DNA of 28,233 nucleotides from assembly GCA_035530195.1 (NCBI GenBank), contig DATKVG010000115.1, positions 1 to 28,233 of the forward strand, read 5' to 3'. The stretch's first letter is position 1; the number at the start of each line of letters is the position of its first letter. Shown piece after piece: positions 6,960 to 14,273 of this stretch. The stretch is from JAPLKX01 sp035530195 (lineage in GTDB: Bacteria; Hydrogenedentota; Hydrogenedentia; Hydrogenedentales; SLHB01). The notes beneath the pieces were generated by a model. The model saw nothing but the letters and a program-made list of their open reading frames with translations. It was not told the DNA's origin and made no database searches. The translations under genes and the position numbers were made by a program.

Positions 6960-8888
6960 ATGAGCCAGAAATCCGTCTCCACCAAAGAAAGCTCGCGTGC
7001 GCCGGTAAGTCAGCGGCGCCTCGATGTCAAGCGCGCACCGTCCGGCGGCTTGATCGGCGGGGAAGTGGCCGTCACCATCGACGGGCGCGAGATCAAGGTC
7101 CCGATGGGCGCCACCATTCTCGATGCGGCCAAACAGCTCGGCATCCGAATCCCAACCCTGTGCAACCACGAAGACCTCTGCGTCGCCGGCGTGTGCAGGG
7201 TGTGCGTCGTCGAAGTCGAAGGACAGCGTACACTCCAGGCCGCCTGCGCATACCCCGTCCTGTCGCCCATCAACGTAAGAACCCACTCCCGCACCGTCCG
7301 CCAGGCCCGAAGGCACGTCATCGACCTCATGCTGTCCAACCATTGCGGCGAGTGCTACACCTGCGCCCGCAACAACAACTGCGAACTCCAGGCGCTCGCT
7401 AAAGAGTATGGCGTCGACTCGTTCCCGTTCGGCCGGCTCGCCGCATCCCGCTACCCCATCGACACCTCCAGCCACTCCGTAATCCGCGATATGAACAAGT
7501 GCGTCCTGTGCAGACGATGCGTCAGGACCTGCATCGACCTGCAGGAAGTCGGCGTACTCGAAGTCGTCGGCCGCAGTGCAGAATCAAAAGTCCAGACGTT
7601 TCTCGACAAGCCCCTCGGCAAGGTCGTCTGCATCAATTGCGGCCAGTGCATTAACCGCTGCCCCACCGGCGCCCTCCGGGCCAACGACCCCACCGACGAG
7701 GTCTGGGCCGCCATCGACGACCCCACCAAACACGTCGTCATCCAGACCGCACCGAGCCCGCGCGCCGGCATCGCCGAATGTTTCGGCATGGAACCCGGCA
7801 CGCCGCTCACGCTCGAAATGAACACCGCGCTCAGACGCTGCGGGTTTGACAAGGTGTTCGACACCAACTTCACCGCCGACCTCACCATCATCGAAGAAGG
7901 CACGGAACTCCTGCTGCGCCTGTACCGCTCGCTTGTCCTCCACGAAGACATCGCCCTCCCGCAGTTCACGAGCTGCTCGCCGGGGTGGATCAAGTACATC
8001 GAGCACTTCGCCCCGGAAATGCTGCGCCACGTCTCGAGCGCAAAAAGCCCCCAGCAAATGTTCGGCGCCGTTATCAAGACCTACTACGCCCAAAAAGAAG
8101 GCATCAACCCCAAGGACATCGTCACCGTCGCCCTGATGCCCTGCTCCGCCAAAAAGTTTGAGTGCAACCGCCCCGAGATGTGCGACTCCGGGTTCAAGGA
8201 CATCGACTACGGCCTCACGACCCGCGAACTGGCCAAGATGATCAGCGAAGCCGGCATCGACCTCCCCAACATGCCCAAATCCGAGTTCGACGACCCCTTC
8301 GGCAAGGAAACCGGGTCGGGCGTCATCTTCGGCGCGTCGGGCGGCGTCATGGAAGCCGCCATCCGCACCGTGGTCGAACTCGTCTGCGGCATTAAAGTCG
8401 AAAACCTGTTCGATCACGCCGACGTCATCCCCGTCCGGGGGTTTGAAGGCGTAAAATACGCCGAACTCCCCATCAAAGCCGTCGGCCCGGTGCCGGCGAT
8501 CCTCGCCCATCTCGTCCCCAACTGGGACTGGCTCCGCGGCGTCACACTCAAGGTCGGCATCTGCCACGGTACCGCAAACGCCAAAAGGATGATCGAAGAT
8601 ATACGGGCTGGCGGCAAGTTCTCCAAATGCCATTTCATCGAGTTCATGGCGTGCCCCGGCGGATGCCTGGGCGGCGGCGGCCAGCCGATCCCGACCAGCC
8701 CCGAAATCCGAAAGCAGCGGGCAAAGGCCATCTACTCCGAAGACAGCCGATCCGAAGTCCGAAAGTCGCACGAGAACCCCGCCGTCCTCGAACTGTACAC
8801 CAACTTCCTCAAGGACGGCCCCTGCGGCCATCTCAGCCACAAGCTCTTGCACACCCACTATACGCCGCGAGGCAAATACATCCCCTAG
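6960..8888 (+). CDS. hydA: [FeFe]-hydrogenase catalytic subunit (HydA/HndD type)
   Basis: This 642-residue enzyme interconverts protons and H2. Domains in order: plant-type [2Fe-2S] ferredoxin (Cys68, Cys79, Cys82, Cys96); His/Cys [4Fe-4S] site (His128, Cys132, Cys135, Cys141); two [4Fe-4S] clusters (Cys181/184/187/191 and 224/227/230/234); and the H-cluster domain with TSCSPGW (337-343), MPCSAKKFE (393-401) and EFMACPGGCLGGGGQP (561-576). The C-terminus has the small-subunit-like tail ending HTHYTPRGKYIP. With NuoE- and NuoF-like partners it fits the trimeric NAD-dependent, probably bifurcating class. The frame is open upstream to 6807, but AAGGAG at 6947-6952 points to the ATG at 6960, 11 bases after hydB ends. 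The second position of the first motif is Ser where many enzymes have Cys. Confidence 0.95.
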   Translation: MSQKSVSTKESSRAPVSQRRLDVKRAPSGGLIGGEVAVTIDGREIKVPMGATILDAAKQLGIRIPTLCNHEDLCVAGVCRVCVVEVEGQRTLQAACAYPVLSPINVRTHSRTVRQARRHVIDLMLSNHCGECYTCARNNNCELQALAKEYGVDSFPFGRLAASRYPIDTSSHSVIRDMNKCVLCRRCVRTCIDLQEVGVLEVVGRSAESKVQTFLDKPLGKVVCINCGQCINRCPTGALRANDPTDEVWAAIDDPTKHVVIQTAPSPRAGIAECFGMEPGTPLTLEMNTALRRCGFDKVFDTNFTADLTIIEEGTELLLRLYRSLVLHEDIALPQFTSCSPGWIKYIEHFAPEMLRHVSSAKSPQQMFGAVIKTYYAQKEGINPKDIVTVALMPCSAKKFECNRPEMCDSGFKDIDYGLTTRELAKMISEAGIDLPNMPKSEFDDPFGKETGSGVIFGASGGVMEAAIRTVVELVCGIKVENLFDHADVIPVRGFEGVKYAELPIKAVGPVPAILAHLVPNWDWLRGVTLKVGICHGTANAKRMIEDIRAGGKFSKCHFIEFMACPGGCLGGGGQPIPTSPEIRKQRAKAIYSEDSRSEVRKSHENPAVLELYTNFLKDGPCGHLSHKLLHTHYTPRGKYIP

Positions 8889-8900
8889 CCCCCATTTTAA

Positions 8901-8933
8901 GCCGCCCCGGCCCTGCCGTTGGGCCGGGGCGGC
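8901..8933 (+). promoter_or_regulatory. 13-bp GC-rich hairpin between hydA and the sensory genes
   Basis: GCCGCCCCGGCCC at 8901-8913 pairs perfectly with GGGCCGGGGCGGC at 8921-8933 around a seven-base loop. It is followed by a C run, not a T run, so it is not a textbook terminator. It lies in the 80-base gap after hydA, where it could stabilise the upstream structural-gene mRNA or reduce read-through into the regulatory genes. Confidence 0.75.
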
Positions 8934-8968
8934 CCCCCCATGGTACTATCCGCAAAAAGGGCTGTCTT

Positions 8969-9331
8969 ATGAGCATTACACTCAGCCAGCTTGCCGAAAG
9001 GCTAGGCGCCAAAATCAGTGAAGGCAAACGAGGCGGAAAACGCCCAATCGACCGCGTCTACGCCGGCGACCGCGTATCCGACCTTCTCAACCAGGCATCC
9101 GACACCACCCTGATCGTCACAAACCTCGCCAACTCGTCCGTCGTCCGCCTCATCCAACTCATGGACGTGCCCGGCATCTGCCTGCTCAACGGCGTCCAAC
9201 CCGCACCGGAACTCCTCCAGGCCGCCAGGGAACACGACGCCGCCATCATCGTCTCCCCCGCCGACATGTTCCAAACCTCCGCAATGCTCCATCAAATCCT
9301 GGAAAACCAAAATGCCCCGCAAACGATCTAA
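8969..9331 (+). CDS. DRTGG-domain protein
   Basis: This 120-residue protein fits the DRTGG domain, a small ligand-binding fold found beside [FeFe]-hydrogenase genes in Clostridia and other anaerobes and in phosphotransacetylase and CBS proteins. Visible hallmarks are VYAGDRVSDLLNQASDTTLIVTNLAN near residues 30-55, VPGICLLNGVQPAPELLQAA and the closing IIVSPADMFQTSAML. Its biochemical role is not established; association with sensory hydrogenases suggests a nucleotide- or redox-linked switch. The upstream open frame starts inside hydA, so I chose the ATG at 8969 after AAAAGGG. Its last 20 bases overlap the start of the next gene, indicating translational coupling. Confidence 0.8.
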   Translation: MSITLSQLAERLGAKISEGKRGGKRPIDRVYAGDRVSDLLNQASDTTLIVTNLANSSVVRLIQLMDVPGICLLNGVQPAPELLQAAREHDAAIIVSPADMFQTSAMLHQILENQNAPQTI

Positions 9332-11003
9332 ACAAGATGGTGGCGCAGGCGTCTCGCCTGCAAATTCCGGTGCGGTGGGGTCGCGCTCCCGCGCGACCGA
9401 AAATGGTGGCGCAGGCGTCTCGCCGGCATCGTTCCAGCACGTGATCAACGGCGGCGATTACGACAGCGGCGGCGACGGCGCCAAACGCATCAAGGACGTG
9501 CTCAAAAAAATCGGCGTTGATCCCCAACTCGTCCGCCGAACCATGGTGGCCGCGTACGAAGCCGAGATGAACGTCGTCATCCACGCTTACAAAGGCCTCA
9601 TGAAAGTCGCCATCGATCCCGCCCAGGTCGACGTCGCCGTTATCGACGAAGGCCCCGGCATACCCGACGTCGACCTCGCCATGAAAGAGGGCTACTCCAC
9701 CGCGCCGCCGGCCGCCCGCGAGCTTGGATTCGGCGCCGGGCTCGGCCTGCCCAACATCAAGAAAAACTCCGACCGGTTTTCGCTGCAGTCCGTGCCCGGC
9801 CAAGGCACCCGCTTGCGGTTCACGGTGCTGCTCCAGCCCCAACAGGCCGCCGGCCCCGCGCGCAATTCCGTCCAAATCGACGCCGAAAAATGCCGCCAGT
9901 GCCTGATGTGCGTGCACGCCTGCCCCACCCAGGCTGTCCGCGTTCAGTCCGGCCGGCCGCGTGTGCTCGACCACCTGTGCATTGATTGCACCTCGTGCCT
10001 CGCCGCCTGCGATGCCGGCGCCATGACCATGCCGTCCCAACACCGCGTCCCGCCGCCCACTCCGAAAACCGTCCTCGTCATTCCCGGCTCATTTCTCGAA
10101 CAGTTCGGGCCCGGCGTCAGCCCTGGCCAAGTCATCGGCGCACTCCGCGATGCCGGCTTCAGCGACATTCGCCTCCTCGACGAATGGGAAAACGCACTCC
10201 GCGACGCCGTCGCCGCCTACGCGCGCGACGAAGCCATCGCCAAACCCGCGATCAGCCCCGCCTGCCCGGCTGTCATCAATCTTATCCAGGTCCGGTTTCC
10301 TTCCCTGCTGGCCCATCTCGCCCCGTTCCTCACCCCCGCCGAAGCCGCCCGCGAAGAAATCACGGCGCCCCATGCGGTGTGGGCAGCGCCATGCCCCGCA
10401 CAATGCACCATCCTGCGCGCACCCAGCCTGCTCACCCGGATCGACCTCGTCGACCCCCTCGCGTTGCGGCAAAAAGCCTTTGAACACATCGGCGTGCACG
10501 CACGCCACCCTCAAAGCTCGCCGCGTCCCGCCGGCACTCGACAGACCCTCCAGGTAAGCGGAATCCGCCACGTCATCAACGTGCTCGAAGCCATCGAAAA
10601 CGGCCACGTCAACGACTACCGGCTCATCGAGCTTTACGCCTGCGACCAGGGCTGTTTCGGGACGCCCGTCTGGGTCGAAGACCCGTTCATGGCTCAGCCC
10701 AGGTTCGAATGGGCCAAGGAACTCCATCCAATCCTCGTTGCCAACGGCCGGGCCGGCGCCGTCCGCAGAGTCGAACCCCTGGCCCCCAGGGCCGGTTTGC
10801 GCCTCGACAGCGATATGCGTGCCGCCATGCAAAAACTCGCTCAAATCGACCAGCTTACCAGGGCGTTCCCCGGCAGGGACTGCTCCGTCTGCGGCGCACC
10901 GTCATGCACCGCGCTCGCAGAAGACGTCGTACTCGGCCGCGCCACACCCGACTTGTGCATCTACCGATCCCGGCCGTCACAACCTCCGGCTTCAGACCCC
11001 TGA
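9312..11003 (+). CDS. Fusion protein: HATPase + ferredoxin + [FeFe]-hydrogenase-like sensor domain
   Basis: This 563-residue protein combines three modules. Residues 44-175 are a GHKL ATPase of the anti-sigma/serine kinase type: Glu83 and Asn87 in the N box, DEGPGIPD at 112-119, GFGAGLGLPNIKK at 139-151. Residues 190-240 are a two-[4Fe-4S] ferredoxin (Cys194/197/200/204 and 223/226/229/233). Residues 250-500 are a degenerate H-cluster domain: SPACPAV at 315-321, APCPAQ at 359-364 (the Lys and Glu of catalytic enzymes are absent), ACDQGC at 443-448. A last four-Cys motif lies at 524/527/532/549. The family is known as a suspected H2 or redox sensor; here the ATPase is fused to it. Residues 9-40 are encoded by a palindromic repeat. 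The start is uncertain: ATG 9312 overlaps the DRTGG gene, with GTG 9441 as an alternative. Confidence 0.85.
   Translation: MPRKRSKQDGGAGVSPANSGAVGSRSRATENGGAGVSPASFQHVINGGDYDSGGDGAKRIKDVLKKIGVDPQLVRRTMVAAYEAEMNVVIHAYKGLMKVAIDPAQVDVAVIDEGPGIPDVDLAMKEGYSTAPPAARELGFGAGLGLPNIKKNSDRFSLQSVPGQGTRLRFTVLLQPQQAAGPARNSVQIDAEKCRQCLMCVHACPTQAVRVQSGRPRVLDHLCIDCTSCLAACDAGAMTMPSQHRVPPPTPKTVLVIPGSFLEQFGPGVSPGQVIGALRDAGFSDIRLLDEWENALRDAVAAYARDEAIAKPAISPACPAVINLIQVRFPSLLAHLAPFLTPAEAAREEITAPHAVWAAPCPAQCTILRAPSLLTRIDLVDPLALRQKAFEHIGVHARHPQSSPRPAGTRQTLQVSGIRHVINVLEAIENGHVNDYRLIELYACDQGCFGTPVWVEDPFMAQPRFEWAKELHPILVANGRAGAVRRVEPLAPRAGLRLDSDMRAAMQKLAQIDQLTRAFPGRDCSVCGAPSCTALAEDVVLGRATPDLCIYRSRPSQPPASDP
9336..9427. 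repeat. Palindromic repeat cluster inside the start of a coding sequence
   Basis: Two near-identical 23-base units (9339-9361 and 9405-9427) begin GGTGGCGCAGGCGTCTCGCC, the first being a perfect 7-bp-arm palindrome. Between them is a third hairpin, GGTCGCGC-TCCC-GCGCGACC, at 9379-9398. In frame, both units encode GGAGVSPA. Relatives of the unit occur in non-coding sequence at 15816-15858 and 15922-15967. Confidence 0.85.
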
Positions 11004-11014
11004 GGTGCTCCGCC

Positions 11015-11743
11015 ATGAAAACGTTCAGCGCTGATCTTCATATACACACCGCCCTCTCACCCTGCGCCGACGACGACATGACGCCCCCCGCCATCATCGA
11101 GGCCGCAATCAAGGCCGGCCTGCAAATCATCGCCATCTGCGACCACAATTCCACCGAAAACGCCGCCGCCGTCCAAATCGCCGCGCAACACGAAATCACC
11201 GTCATCCCCGGCATCGAGATCACCTCCTCCGAAGAAGCCCACATCCTGGGGTTGTTTGAAACCACCGAAGCCGCCGGCGCCGTCGGCCGCCTCGTCCTTT
11301 CAAGCCTGCCAAACGCTCACCCCGGCAAGTTGCGAGGCCGCCAGATCGTCATGAACGAGCATGGCCGGCCCCTGCGTTTCGAACCGCACCGGCTGTTTCT
11401 CGCTTCCAAATACTCCGTTGCCGGCGCGGTCGACCTCATCCATAACTATGGCGGAATCGCCATCCCCTCCCACGTCGACCGCCCCACGTTCAGCGTGCTG
11501 TCGCAGCTTGGTCTTTTGCCGCCGGATGTCCTCTTTGACGCCATTGAAGTCTCGCCCACGGCCCATCGCGCAGGCCGCTCCGATACCTATGAATCAACCG
11601 GCTACCCTGTCGTTGTTTCTTCCGACAGCCATTTCCTAACCGAGATCGGTTGTTGCCGTACCTTCTTCTCAATGGACCTCTGCTCATTCGCCGGCCTCAA
11701 ACAGGCAATCCACGACCGCCAACAGCTGATTCTTAAAGGATAA
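11015..11743 (+). CDS. PHP-domain metal-dependent phosphoesterase
   Basis: This 242-residue protein is a PHP-domain hydrolase. The N-terminal metal motif DLHIHTALSPC (Asp7, His9, His11) is followed by CDHNSTENAAAV, by EITSSEEAHILGLF, by AIPSHVDRP in the middle and by VVSSDSHFL near the end, which together supply the usual His/Asp/Glu ligands of a three-metal site. Substrates in this family range from nucleotides to histidinol phosphate; none can be named here. PHP proteins recur beside sensory [FeFe]-hydrogenases, and this one sits between the two sensor proteins. GAGG at 11002-11005 overlaps the stop of the preceding gene, and the ATG follows 12 bases after that stop. Confidence 0.85.
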   Translation: MKTFSADLHIHTALSPCADDDMTPPAIIEAAIKAGLQIIAICDHNSTENAAAVQIAAQHEITVIPGIEITSSEEAHILGLFETTEAAGAVGRLVLSSLPNAHPGKLRGRQIVMNEHGRPLRFEPHRLFLASKYSVAGAVDLIHNYGGIAIPSHVDRPTFSVLSQLGLLPPDVLFDAIEVSPTAHRAGRSDTYESTGYPVVVSSDSHFLTEIGCCRTFFSMDLCSFAGLKQAIHDRQQLILKG

Positions 11744-11754
11744 AATGGTATGAT
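11726..11754 (+). promoter_or_regulatory. Weak candidate internal promoter before the sensory-hydrogenase kinase
   Basis: TGGTATGAT at 11746-11754 is an extended -10 element (TGN-TATGAT). The matching -35 position (11726-11731, CTGATT) fits only three of six bases. It lies at the end of the PHP gene, ahead of the 92-base gap preceding the kinase gene. Confidence 0.3.
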
Positions 11755-11782
11755 CATTAAGATGATTATTCATCGTTTATCA

Positions 11783-11810
11783 TTTGTCCTTTGTCCTTTG
11801 TCCTTTGTCA
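11783..11810. repeat. Heptanucleotide tandem repeat (TTTGTCC)4
   Basis: Three perfect TTTGTCC units followed by TTTGTCA lie in the gap before the sensory-hydrogenase kinase. The same heptamer followed by two TTTGTAA variants occurs at 16038-16058 upstream of another gene, so it is a recurring short tandem repeat of this genome. Confidence 0.8.
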
Positions 11811-11835
11811 TTCCAAAGCGCCGGAGGCGTGAAAC

Positions 11836-13851
11836 ATGGGCATAGTGTCCTGCATACCTGAACGATGCAAACGCTGCTACGCGTGCGTCCGTGAATGCCC
11901 CGCCAAAGCCATCAAAGTCGAGAAAGGCCAGGCCATCGTTGTCGAAGACCGGTGCATCGCCTGCGGCAACTGCGTCAAGGTGTGCGCCCAAAACGCCAAA
12001 CACATCCAGGACAGCACCGGCGAAGTTCAGGCCATGCTCGATTCACCCCACCGCGTCTTCGCCTGTATGGCCCCCTCGTTTCCCGCCGCATTCCATACCG
12101 TTCCTCCTGGCAAAATCGTCGCCGCCGTTAAACGCCTCGGGTTCGCCGAGGTCTGGACGGTCGCCTTCGGCGCGGAACTAATCTGCCGCGAATACCGGAC
12201 CCTGTTCCAGGAAGCCGCCCGCACCGGACGAAGCATCATCGCATCGCCCTGCCCCGCTGTCGTCGCCTACATCGAAAAATACATGCACAACCTGTGCGAT
12301 TCGCTCGCGCCCATCGTCTCCCCCATGATCGCCACCGCCAGAGCCATCCGACACCGTTACCACGGTGAGTCCCTTGACATCGTATTCATCGGGCCCTGCA
12401 TCGCAAAGAAAAACGAAATACTCGACCCGTTCGTCGCCGGTACCGTCAACAGCGTCCTTACCTATAAAGAACTGGCGACCATGTTTGAAGCCGCCCACAT
12501 AGACCCCCAAGACCTCGAAGAATGCGAGTTCGACGGGCCGCGAAGCGGCGTCGGCTGGTCTTTCCCGCTCTCGAGCGGCCTCCTGAAAACCGCCGGCGTG
12601 AAAGGCGACCTGCTCGACACCTCCATCCTCACCACCGAAGGAAAAGACCGCGCACTCGACATCCTCGATGAGCTCGCCCAAGGCGCCAGCAAAGCCCAAT
12701 TCCTTGATGTCCTGTTCTGCGAAGGCTGCATCAGCGGGCCCAAAATGCTCAACGACCTCGGCGTACACACACGAAAGGAAATTCTCGCCAACTTCGTCAA
12801 AGAACAACTCTGGCGCGTCGGGCCCCAAGAGCTCGACCAATGGCACAACGAGTTCCAGGAACTCGACCTCACACGCCGGTTTTCCCAGCAGGACATCAGC
12901 CTCCCCGAGCCCAGCGAGCACGAAATCGCCCTCGCTCTCCAGTCCATGCACAAGTACTCCATCGAAGACCAGCTCAACTGCGGCGCCTGCGGCTATCCCA
13001 CCTGCCGCGACAAGGCCATCGCCGTTTGCCAGGGGCTCGCCGAGGCCAGCATGTGCCTGCCCTACCTCGTCGAAGAACTCGAAGCCACCTGCACGCAACT
13101 GCAAGAGTCTCACCGCGAACTCGCCGCAGCCCAGCAGCGACTCGTCCAAACCGAGCGGATGGCCTCGATGGGCCAGCTTTCCGCGGGCGTCGCACACGAA
13201 ATCAACAACCCGCTCGGCACCGTCCTGCTCTACTCGCACATGCTCCTCAAGCGCGTCAAGCAAGAGGATGAAAACCGCAAGGATCTCGAGATGATCGTCG
13301 GCGAAGCCGCTCGGTGCAAGAACATCGTCAGGGGCCTGCTCGACTTCGCACGCCAGTCGCGCGTATCCAAATCCCCCACGGATCTACCCCAACTCGTCGA
13401 AGCCATCATGGCCATCATGAAACCGCGCGCCGAGGCCGCCGGCGTCGAACTGACTGCCGAAGTCGACCCCGCCGTGCCCGTCATGATGATCGACGCCGAC
13501 CAGGTCAAGCAGATGCTCGTCAACCTCGTGCGAAACGGCATCGAGGCTATCGCGCACGATCATGGGCGCGTCTCCCTCACGGCCGGCCTCTTCGACTCAA
13601 AGGAAACCGTACAAATTTACGTCGCCGACAACGGCGCCGGAATCCCGCAGGAAAACATCCAGCGGCTCTTCACTCCCTTCTTCACCACCAAAGAAATGGG
13701 CAAAGGCACAGGCCTCGGCCTCGCTATCGCGTATGGCATTGTCAAAATGCATTTCGGCGACATCACCGTGCAGAGCGAGCCGGGGCAGGGAACAACCTTC
13801 GCTATCAGCCTACCCGTCGGAAAACTCGAACTGGCGGAGAAAATCTCATGA
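11836..13851 (+). CDS. Sensory [FeFe]-hydrogenase/histidine kinase
   Basis: This 671-residue protein joins hydrogen or redox sensing to phosphotransfer. Residues 7-55 are a two-[4Fe-4S] ferredoxin (Cys11/14/17/21 and 40/43/46/50). Residues 70-350 are a hydrogenase-like domain with ASPCPAV (136-142), GPCIAKKNE (186-194) and LFCEGCISGP (293-302). Residues 382-407 are an extra four-Cys iron-sulfur motif (Cys382/385/390/407). A short coiled coil (411-440) leads to a HisKA domain with His454 in AHEINNPLG, and a HATPase with N567, DNGAGIP (598-604) and GKGTGLGLAI (622-631). No membrane helix is present, so it is cytosolic. It resembles the HydS-type sensory groups, not catalytic HydA. GGAGG precedes the ATG by eight bases, and the stop overlaps the next ATG (ATGA). 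Confidence 0.9.
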   Translation: MGIVSCIPERCKRCYACVRECPAKAIKVEKGQAIVVEDRCIACGNCVKVCAQNAKHIQDSTGEVQAMLDSPHRVFACMAPSFPAAFHTVPPGKIVAAVKRLGFAEVWTVAFGAELICREYRTLFQEAARTGRSIIASPCPAVVAYIEKYMHNLCDSLAPIVSPMIATARAIRHRYHGESLDIVFIGPCIAKKNEILDPFVAGTVNSVLTYKELATMFEAAHIDPQDLEECEFDGPRSGVGWSFPLSSGLLKTAGVKGDLLDTSILTTEGKDRALDILDELAQGASKAQFLDVLFCEGCISGPKMLNDLGVHTRKEILANFVKEQLWRVGPQELDQWHNEFQELDLTRRFSQQDISLPEPSEHEIALALQSMHKYSIEDQLNCGACGYPTCRDKAIAVCQGLAEASMCLPYLVEELEATCTQLQESHRELAAAQQRLVQTERMASMGQLSAGVAHEINNPLGTVLLYSHMLLKRVKQEDENRKDLEMIVGEAARCKNIVRGLLDFARQSRVSKSPTDLPQLVEAIMAIMKPRAEAAGVELTAEVDPAVPVMMIDADQVKQMLVNLVRNGIEAIAHDHGRVSLTAGLFDSKETVQIYVADNGAGIPQENIQRLFTPFFTTKEMGKGTGLGLAIAYGIVKMHFGDITVQSEPGQGTTFAISLPVGKLELAEKIS

Positions 13852-14273
13852 CGCGCCAGCCGCCTTCCATTGTCGTCCTTGACGATGACGCCGACTTCCT
13901 CGACCTCTACTCCCGCATGCTCCAGCGTGCCGGATATCGCGTCCGCGTATTCTCCACTTCTGCCGAAGCCATGCGCGCCATCCTGCAAGACCCGCCCGAC
14001 CTCATCATCACCGACCTCATGATGGAAAACCTCGATTCCGGCTTTACCTTCTCCCAGGCCGTGAAAGACGACCCCCTGCTCAAGTCCGTGCCCGTCATTG
14101 TGGTCACCGCCATGACCAGCCAGCGCGGCTTTGACTTCCGGCCACGTACCCAAGATGACCTCGCCGCCATGAACGCCGACGCATTCTTTGAAAAACCCGT
14201 CGATTACGACAGGCTGACCGCCAAAGTCGACGAAATCCTCAAAAAAAAACGGGGGAACTGCCATGACCAATGA
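13848..14273 (+). CDS. Single-domain response regulator
   Basis: This 141-residue lone receiver has the acidic pocket DDD at 12-14, phospho-acceptor Asp56 in IITDLMMENLDSG, Thr87 and Lys116 in FFEKP. An extended loop (GFDFRPRTQDDLAAMNAD) precedes the Lys, as in the receiver at 4849. It has no output domain. Its ATG overlaps the stop of the sensory kinase by ATGA, so it is the obvious phospho-acceptor of that kinase. Its own last 11 bases overlap the following kinase gene. Confidence 0.88.
   Translation: MTRQPPSIVVLDDDADFLDLYSRMLQRAGYRVRVFSTSAEAMRAILQDPPDLIITDLMMENLDSGFTFSQAVKDDPLLKSVPVIVVTAMTSQRGFDFRPRTQDDLAAMNADAFFEKPVDYDRLTAKVDEILKKKRGNCHDQ

Noticed and set aside
8901..8940. Rho-independent terminator after hydA
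   Set aside because: The stem is strong but is followed by C residues, not T; it is kept as a hairpin only.
9336..9427. CRISPR-like repeat-spacer pattern
   Set aside because: Only two units, each palindromic, in a coding sequence; spacing and number do not fit an array and no cas genes are near.
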